Positions 6,016-10,936 of a stretch of 10,936 bases of DNA are shown piece by piece. Where the stretch lies: assembly GCA_003155275.1 (NCBI GenBank), contig PMCC01000139.1, positions 17,063 to 27,998 on the forward strand. Direction: 5' to 3'. Position numbers and translations under genes: made by a program. The stretch's first letter is position 1. Every line of letters starts with the position of its first letter. The notes under the pieces were generated by a model. That model was not told the origin of the DNA. It did no database searches and worked only from the letters and a program-made list of their open reading frames with translations. The stretch is from Actinomycetota bacterium (GTDB lineage: Bacteria; Actinomycetota; Humimicrobiia; Humimicrobiales; Humimicrobiaceae).

Positions 6016-7452
6016 TTATTTATCAATCAAATATGTATCTGTAGCAATTCTTTTAACTGAATAATTATTAGTATGTTTATTTGGAAAAATTAAGTCAAAA
6101 ATTAATAATTTTTCATAGACGCTTTTCGTGCTCAGGCCGGGAAACTTTTGAAATTGATTTTTAAATTTATCAATAATAAAATTATGTGCCCTTTTACCGG
6201 CAAATTTCCTTATAATCAAATGATATTTTAATAACCATTTGATTATTTGAAACTTTATTGCCCTCTTTTTGCTTTCCATGTCTTTCAACTTTTTCTGGAT
6301 ACTTTTTCCTGTACCGTCAAACACATCAGTCGGAATATCAGGCAGATTATCCAAAGCATCCATAATCCTTTCTGCTGACAATTTCCCTTTAATACTTTCA
6401 ATAAATGGAAATGCTACCTCTGATTGCTTCTCAAATGTGTCCTGGAATTTTCCAGCAATTATGTTCTCCAACACACCATAAAGTTCATCCACATTCGTAA
6501 CTCCAACGCCAAACTTATTGGGAAGCGCTGTTTCATAATTATCATTTGGGTCAGGATTATAAATAATCACAGGTTTTTGTAATGCCCAGGACTCTATGCC
6601 GGTAGTGCAGCCGGTGTGAATTACTGCCAAAGCGCCATTTATCCAATCAATAGCGCTTCCCTCGAAAATGACATGAACATTTTTTAACCCTTTTAACGCT
6701 TCTTTCCAGTTTTCGTGATCTTCACTAGGGTGAGGCCGTAAAATGAAATTTAAATCCGGATATCTTAGAGACAACATAGTTAACATTTCACTGTATTGAT
6801 CAAACTTTTTCTTATAATATTTTCCCCTTTCCAAAAAAAAATACCGTTCTTCTTCTAATAGGGAACGCCCTCTGTTCTTTATGGATGAGTTTTCCTGGTA
6901 TTCAAGATAATTACAACCATAATTCCTACTAAAATTCCCTGCCTGAAAACGTGTATTAATAAGAAAATAACTACCCCATGTTTTTTTTATTTTCTCCCGG
7001 GCTGATTCATAAAAGGGTTTAAATTCCGGACGTAAAAGATCAAAACGAGGATTTCCGACAGCAACTACCTTGGTTTCCAAACTGGGATTTTCTTTAACTA
7101 ATAAATTACGTTGATATGAACCCCACGTAAAAACAATTTTTAAATGTTCAAGTTTTTGTGGTTTAGCTCTATCAAGATAAAACTTGTCATCAATAAATGT
7201 CAAACCTTCTTCATCTAAAGCAGTGCGTATTAAGCCATAATCATTTGAGTTCCGTAGAATTGGGGAGCTTTCAATATCATGATCCTTAGAAAAGTATATC
7301 CCATATCCAAGTTGCTTAGCTGCTTTAAAAACATTACTTTTATGTCCAATGATAACAGAGTATCCTCTAAATAGAGCCCGATGAGCCAGTAATAATTTTG
7401 CATCAAGTTCTCTGGCAATCGTTTCAATAGGAAGATATAGTATTCTTTCCAT
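6016..7452 (-). CDS. Surface carbohydrate biosynthesis protein, GT-B-like putative glycosyl or glycerophosphate transferase
   Basis: This 478-residue protein opens ILYLPIETIARELDAKLLLA with HRALFRG just after, the signature start I associate with the 'surface carbohydrate biosynthesis protein' family of polysaccharide loci. The middle has a GT-B-like arrangement: FTWGSYQRNLL (108-118), AVGNPRFDLLRP (131-142), FILRPHPSED (236-245), then IHTGCTTGIESWALQKPVIIYNP (278-300 region). The last segment resembles the acceptor/nucleotide region of CDP-glycerol glycerophosphotransferases. An HP dipeptide in this position also occurs in several bacterial sialyl- and Kdo-transferase families. Residues 380-478 form a lysine-rich, partly hydrophobic tail that could touch the inner membrane. 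A strong GGAGGAA Shine-Dalgarno (7466-7460) sits seven bases before the ATG, and only 29 bases separate it from the flippase gene. Beside the CMP-nonulosonate genes it is the best candidate for the nonulosonate transferase, but this is inference. Confidence 0.8.
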   Translation of the reverse strand: MERILYLPIETIARELDAKLLLAHRALFRGYSVIIGHKSNVFKAAKQLGYGIYFSKDHDIESSPILRNSNDYGLIRTALDEEGLTFIDDKFYLDRAKPQKLEHLKIVFTWGSYQRNLLVKENPSLETKVVAVGNPRFDLLRPEFKPFYESAREKIKKTWGSYFLINTRFQAGNFSRNYGCNYLEYQENSSIKNRGRSLLEEERYFFLERGKYYKKKFDQYSEMLTMLSLRYPDLNFILRPHPSEDHENWKEALKGLKNVHVIFEGSAIDWINGALAVIHTGCTTGIESWALQKPVIIYNPDPNDNYETALPNKFGVGVTNVDELYGVLENIIAGKFQDTFEKQSEVAFPFIESIKGKLSAERIMDALDNLPDIPTDVFDGTGKSIQKKLKDMESKKRAIKFQIIKWLLKYHLIIRKFAGKRAHNFIIDKFKNQFQKFPGLSTKSVYEKLLIFDLIFPNKHTNNYSVKRIATDTYLIDK

Positions 7453-7481
7453 ATGAAAATTCCTCCAATACTTCTTCCTGA

Positions 7482-9287
7482 TTATAAGTGTGCTCTTGCC
7501 ATCTTTCTAAATTTATCATTTGATTTCATAAGCTCATCATATTTACCAGAACCAATAATTTTACCTTTTTCCAATATATATATGACATCACAATCTTGTA
7601 CAGTAGTAAGGCGGTGTGCAATAATTATAAGAGTTTTGGTTTTAGCTATATTCTGGATAGCCCTAAAGACTTCTTCCTCTGTGACACCATCCAAAGCACT
7701 GGTAGCCTCATCAAGTACAAGCACTTGCGGATTAAAGTAAAGAGCTCTGGCAATACCTATACGCTGCCGTTGACCACCACTTAACCGAACTCCCCTCTCT
7801 CCAATCTCTGTCTGGTATTTATTTGGCAGCTGTTCCATTACAAAATCATGAAAATTTGCAATTTTTGAAGCATACTCCACAGCTTCCATGTCCAACTTAC
7901 TTTCAGGAATGCCAAAAGCAATGTTACGTGCTACATTATAATCCTGCAGATTAATATTTTGAGGTATATATCCAAGGTTTCTCTGCCAGCAAGGTAAATT
8001 TTCATCAGTAATCTCTACTCCATCTACAAGTATCCTTCCTTTTTCAGGTCTCAACAGCCCCAGAATAATATCAGCAATAGTAGTCTTGCCAGCTCCTGTG
8101 GCGCCAACGAAAGCAATAGAAGTGTTAGCTTTAATTATTATATTTAAATCATCTATAACAGGCTTGCTGGTCTCAGGATAACTAAATGTTATATTTTCAA
8201 GTGTCATCTCCTTTTTTAAAGAAATAACGTCAGTTTTCCTTTTTTCTAAAGTTGATTCTTGCGATACTTCTTTAAAAGAATACATATCTTTATAAAGAAC
8301 ATCCAGTGCCTGCATACTAAAGCGTACACTTGCAACTCCAGCAAAAATTGTCTGTAGGGCAGGCATTAATTTATATGTAGCAAAAACATAAAGGCCAACC
8401 AAAGGTAAAAACTCTCCAAATCCTTTACCGCTTGCCAATAAATAAAGAACAACAACAATAATGCCTCCGAATGAAATAATTTCCATAATATATCTTGGAA
8501 TTTGTGTGATTACTGCATTTGTAGCATTATGACGTGAATATTCCAAAGAAGGCTTTGAATAACTTTTAATAAAAAAATTCTCACGTCCCATTAGCTTAAG
8601 TTGCTTAATATCACTGAATGCTTCGTTTATTGCTTTAAAACGCTCTGCATTGGTTTGAAATCTAAGTTTTCCTATAGTATTCAGCCTTCTCTTGACAATC
8701 CTATAAATAAATATATATGCACTTCCAAGTATTACCATCAGAGAAAATGCCAATATTAAATTAATTTTTACCAGCATTGCAATAATTAATAAAGCTAATA
8801 TTCCTGTGGTAAAAATTTCCATCATTGGTACAATTACTCCCTTGACTGCTTGTTGTACTTCAGAAAGAATGTTTTTTCCAAGTATGGTGGTATTTCGGTT
8901 TAAAAAGAAAACATATGGCTGGTACAGATAATTTTTTAAAAGGCGTCTTGAAATAGTATGACTCCTCATCCATGCAAAACGCTCTGAGCCCCACAAAGTT
9001 AAAAAAACCAATACATTGCTTACAATTAAAATTATCAATACTGCAACTCCTGCAAAAATAAGAAACCTGTTGGTGCTCTGGAAATTTAAGGAAGTATAAA
9101 GCCAATTAAGGATCTTGTTGGTTTTTAATAAACCTGGACTAGTAATCAATGCTAGAAAGGGCATAATTGAAGCAATGCCCGCAACTTGAAAGAGCCCGGA
9201 GATCGTCATGACTACAAAAAGCAAATAAAGCCGCTTACGCTCTGCAGCAGTTAATAATTTTAATATTTTCTTAATTATACTTATCAT
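7482..9287 (-). CDS. pglK: PglK-like ABC transporter (lipid-linked oligosaccharide flippase), membrane-ATPase half-transporter
   Basis: A single 601-residue chain joins a six-helix export domain and an ATPase, to act as a homodimer in the inner membrane. Hydrophobic helices lie near residues 20-48, 74-98, 155-172, 176-196, 266-285 and 292-312. The ATPase has Walker A GATGAGKTT (395-403), Q-loop YIPQN (Q443), signature LSGGQ (503-507), Walker B VLVLDE (522-527), D-loop SALD and H-loop H558, so it looks fully active. The pattern IPRYIMEI ... YKLMPALQTI late in the membrane domain closely recalls Campylobacter PglK, which flips undecaprenyl-diphosphate-linked heptasaccharide. Substrates could instead be an O-antigen unit. 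No clear Shine-Dalgarno precedes the ATG at 9287. Upstream lies a 259-base gap that may hold its promoter (a TATAAT at 9397-9392 with no good -35). Exporter family certain; PglK-type substrate likely. Confidence 0.93.
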   Translation of the reverse strand: MISIIKKILKLLTAAERKRLYLLFVVMTISGLFQVAGIASIMPFLALITSPGLLKTNKILNWLYTSLNFQSTNRFLIFAGVAVLIILIVSNVLVFLTLWGSERFAWMRSHTISRRLLKNYLYQPYVFFLNRNTTILGKNILSEVQQAVKGVIVPMMEIFTTGILALLIIAMLVKINLILAFSLMVILGSAYIFIYRIVKRRLNTIGKLRFQTNAERFKAINEAFSDIKQLKLMGRENFFIKSYSKPSLEYSRHNATNAVITQIPRYIMEIISFGGIIVVVLYLLASGKGFGEFLPLVGLYVFATYKLMPALQTIFAGVASVRFSMQALDVLYKDMYSFKEVSQESTLEKRKTDVISLKKEMTLENITFSYPETSKPVIDDLNIIIKANTSIAFVGATGAGKTTIADIILGLLRPEKGRILVDGVEITDENLPCWQRNLGYIPQNINLQDYNVARNIAFGIPESKLDMEAVEYASKIANFHDFVMEQLPNKYQTEIGERGVRLSGGQRQRIGIARALYFNPQVLVLDEATSALDGVTEEEVFRAIQNIAKTKTLIIIAHRLTTVQDCDVIYILEKGKIIGSGKYDELMKSNDKFRKMARAHL

Positions 9288-9352
9288 AATAATATATAGG
9301 TTGATTGACTGTATTAAAAATTTAAAATTACCGGTTTTTAAGTAATTAGTTC

Positions 9353-9442
9353 TTGCTGAATAATTCAGCTTTTTTATAAAAACATCAATTTATTATACTT
9401 GAATTTGACTGATACTAATAATTTTAACCAATTATTCAGCAA
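9353..9442. repeat. Exact 13-bp inverted repeat between the first glycosyltransferase and the flippase gene
   Basis: TTGCTGAATAATT is found on the plus strand at 9353-9365 and on the minus strand at 9442-9430, with 64 bases between the arms. The left arm also belongs to a local palindrome (9355-9369), so the transcript could form either the long-range or the local pairing. Both arms lie 66 to 155 bases upstream of the flippase start. Possible roles are paired operator sites or an RNA switch; neither is shown. Confidence 0.55.
9355..9375 (+). terminator. Small hairpin with T-run, terminator-like in plus orientation
   Basis: GCTGAA-TAA-TTCAGC (9355-9369) forms a 6-bp stem with a 3-base loop and is followed directly by six T residues (9370-9375). 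This resembles a weak intrinsic terminator for plus-strand transcription, but no plus-strand gene reaches it. On the minus strand the T-run would precede the stem as A residues, so it should not end the operon transcript. The stem has only three G-C pairs. Confidence 0.25.
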
Positions 9443-9546
9443 TTCACCAAGTCACCGTTAAGATAATAAACCTTCAGGTTTTAAAAATCAATCCTACGAA
9501 TTGCTTTATATAAAAAGTATCTGAAACAGTATCGTTGGCTTATATA

Positions 9547-10680
9547 TTATTTTGAAATTTGCCTAAGAATTCTAATACTTCTTTTTTCCCAGGTATATTT
9601 TTTTTCCAGAGTTTTTTTGGCATTTTCGCCTAATTGCTGCCTTAATTGCTTGTCCTTTAGCAATATTTTTATTGCTTTTACCCAATCTTCCAAATTATTC
9701 GGATCACACAATATTGCGTTTACACCATCCTCAAGTACTTCTTCCAAAACAGGTAACCGGGAGGATACTATTACCTTACCGGCAGCCATATATTCAAAAA
9801 CTTTCAGAGGAGACATGTATTCTGCAATATCAGGCCCTCCGCCATATCCTGACACGTATTTTTTATAAGGCGCCAAAAAAACTTCAAGTTTTTTATAATA
9901 GGGCAATAATTCTCCATGGGGAATAAAACCATGAAAGTAAATATTATTTCCTGAATATTGTTGCTTCCAGTATTCAATATCTTCAATTAAGCCTCCAATA
10001 ATGTGAAAATCAATATCTGGAAAATACGAAGCCAGCGGCAAAATAATTTCCATTCCTTTCCCTTTATACAGATGCCCAATATAACCTATCTGCAAAATGT
10101 TTTTACGTCCAGGCCAATTAATTTCTTGATTTTCAAAATCAGGAATACTGTCTGCACCGTCATGGGCCACAAGGATTTTGGCATATTTAACTTTTGGTTT
10201 TATTTTTTCCTTTAATTTATTAGAAATTACAACTACAGTTTTTAATTTTTTTGATTTGAGTAAATCATTTACCTTTTTTATATTAGATAACATATGTACT
10301 TCAAAGATAACTTTCTTTCCCAATAAAGTTAAAAGGTATAGCGCCTGGGGGAACCTGCCGTAGATGATGTCAGGTTTAAGGAATAATACATATACAGCAC
10401 AAAATAAAGTATAAATGTTAGGTAAAAATTTTATTACCGACTTTTCATAATAATTATATGAAGGGAATCTTACAATTTTAAAATTGTCTTTTACTCCATA
10501 AAATTCATAAATTTTTTTCTTTTCTTTTATTTCATCTCTACTAAAGCAAGCCAGAAGGGTTACTTTGTTACCCAGACTGGCAAATGCGCTGCACATTTTC
10601 ATGACCTGAATGCTGTTTGCGGTACGCGAAGGAATAACAGCGCTGGACACATATATGATCCTGATGTTTTTTTTGCTCAT
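9547..10680 (-). CDS. GT4-family glycosyltransferase
   Basis: This 377-residue protein has a two-domain GT-B architecture. The N-terminal domain starts IRIIYVSSAVIPSRTANSIQ, a form seen in GT4 enzymes lacking the usual GGAE loop, and includes PDIIYGRFP (103-111) and VIFEVHML (124-131). The C-terminal domain has ILQIGYIGHLYKGKGMEII (195-213 region), FHIIGG (225-230), IYFHGFIPHGEL and the donor-site segment SPLKVFEYMAAGKVIVSSRLP (290-310), with E296 as the likely conserved glutamate. It probably adds a sugar to the lipid-linked intermediate in the cytoplasm; donor and linkage cannot be predicted. No Shine-Dalgarno is visible before the ATG at 10680; the leader is almost all A and T, as is common in this locus. 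A candidate promoter lies just upstream, so it may be the first gene of this transcription unit. Confidence 0.92.
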   Translation of the reverse strand: MSKKNIRIIYVSSAVIPSRTANSIQVMKMCSAFASLGNKVTLLACFSRDEIKEKKKIYEFYGVKDNFKIVRFPSYNYYEKSVIKFLPNIYTLFCAVYVLFLKPDIIYGRFPQALYLLTLLGKKVIFEVHMLSNIKKVNDLLKSKKLKTVVVISNKLKEKIKPKVKYAKILVAHDGADSIPDFENQEINWPGRKNILQIGYIGHLYKGKGMEIILPLASYFPDIDFHIIGGLIEDIEYWKQQYSGNNIYFHGFIPHGELLPYYKKLEVFLAPYKKYVSGYGGGPDIAEYMSPLKVFEYMAAGKVIVSSRLPVLEEVLEDGVNAILCDPNNLEDWVKAIKILLKDKQLRQQLGENAKKTLEKKYTWEKRSIRILRQISK

Positions 10681-10716
10681 ATTTTTATATAAAATAATAA
10701 TTTTGATAATTTTTTA

Positions 10717-10745
10717 ATATTATTCTATTGATTATGAAAAATCAA
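10717..10745 (-). promoter_or_regulatory. Candidate sigma-70 promoter for the minus-strand gene cluster
   Basis: On the minus strand TTGATT (10745-10740), a 17-base spacer and TAATAT (10722-10717) lie with the -10 box about 36 bases before the ATG at 10680. Each box matches consensus at four of six positions and the spacer is ideal. The surrounding AT-richness lowers its weight. Confidence 0.4.
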
Positions 10746-10820
10746 AAGTGATTATTCTGAAATTAAGAAACGCTCCTGGAACTAAAATAAAAATTATTAA
10801 CATTTTAATGGTAAAAACAG

Positions 10821-10849
10821 TTGCACTTAATAACTCTTGATAATATAAT
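10821..10849 (+). promoter_or_regulatory. Possible divergent plus-strand promoter
   Basis: TTGCAC (10821-10826), a 17-base spacer and a perfect TATAAT (10844-10849) point to the right. If real, it would drive a gene beyond the window edge, or the short frame that starts at 10868. The rest of the 256-base stretch from 10681 to the right edge shows no convincing gene on either strand. Confidence 0.25.
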
Positions 10850-10936
10850 TTGGCGGGCATTTTATTTATGTCTACCGAATTTACAATAAAATTGGGAGAT
10901 TTAAAGGGGCCTGCTTTTTATGCAAGATAAAATAAG

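Noticed and set aside
9353..9442. The inverted repeat as terminal repeats of a tiny mobile element
   Set aside because: No flanking target duplication was seen, the inner 64 bases carry nothing recognisable, and neighbouring genes are intact.
9468..9481. AAACC-TTCA-GGTTT hairpin after the first glycosyltransferase as its terminator
   Set aside because: The stem has only 5 bp with two G-C pairs, and on the minus-strand transcript it is followed by ATTATC rather than a U-run.
10732..10860. Minus-strand 42-residue frame starting MPAKLYYQ with one hydrophobic stretch
   Set aside because: No Shine-Dalgarno, no recognisable family and very AT-rich; the overlapping promoter-like sequence makes a leader region more likely.
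10868..10930. Plus-strand 20-residue frame MSTEFTIKLGDLKGPAFYAR behind the rightward promoter-like sequence
   Set aside because: Too short to support, with no good ribosome site and no known leader peptide pattern.

Overview
The window looks like part of a bacterial cell-surface glycan locus, and every convincing gene lies on the minus strand, so transcription runs from high to low coordinates. The DNA is AT-rich (hand-counted 60-base lines range from about 17% to 57% GC). The gene set (nonulosonic acid synthesis, a PglK-type lipid-oligosaccharide flippase, several GT4 glycosyltransferases) suggests a Gram-negative-type bacterium making an O-antigen, capsule or glycoprotein glycan. The species cannot be told from the sequence. 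I saw no tRNA, rRNA, CRISPR array, insertion sequence or phage gene.

Layout in transcription order: (1) a GT4 glycosyltransferase (10680-9547) behind a plausible promoter at 10717-10745; (2) a 259-base intergenic stretch with an exact 13-bp inverted repeat and a small hairpin; (3) a full-length PglK-like ABC flippase (9287-7482); (4) a 'surface carbohydrate biosynthesis' GT-B-like protein with an RPHP motif (7452-6016), a candidate nonulosonate transferase; (5) a Gfo/Idh/MocA-family oxidoreductase (5848-4784, GTG start); (6) a tight trio with its own candidate promoter: a sialic/nonulosonic acid synthase fused to a C-terminal cupin (4665-3166), a HAD phosphatase (3160-2501) and a CMP-nonulosonate synthetase (2488-1781); (7) two GT4 glycosyltransferases joined by a one-base TAATG overlap (1687-422, and 422 running off the left edge).

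In the likely pathway the synthase condenses an aldose or aldose-phosphate with PEP, the HAD enzyme removes a phosphate, and the cytidylyltransferase makes the CMP-sugar. The RPHP protein may transfer it, the GT4 enzymes add neutral sugars, and the ABC protein flips the finished lipid-linked glycan. No UDP-GlcNAc 2-epimerase (NeuC/LegG), aminotransferase or acetyltransferase is in the window. With the HAD gene between synthase and activase and a sugar-isomerase-like cupin on the synthase, this raises the possibility of a Kdn-like or 9-phosphate route rather than ordinary Neu5Ac synthesis. That is inference. The central block (about 1.8-5.8 kb) is visibly richer in GC than the outer glycosyltransferase genes, so it may be an exchangeable cassette.
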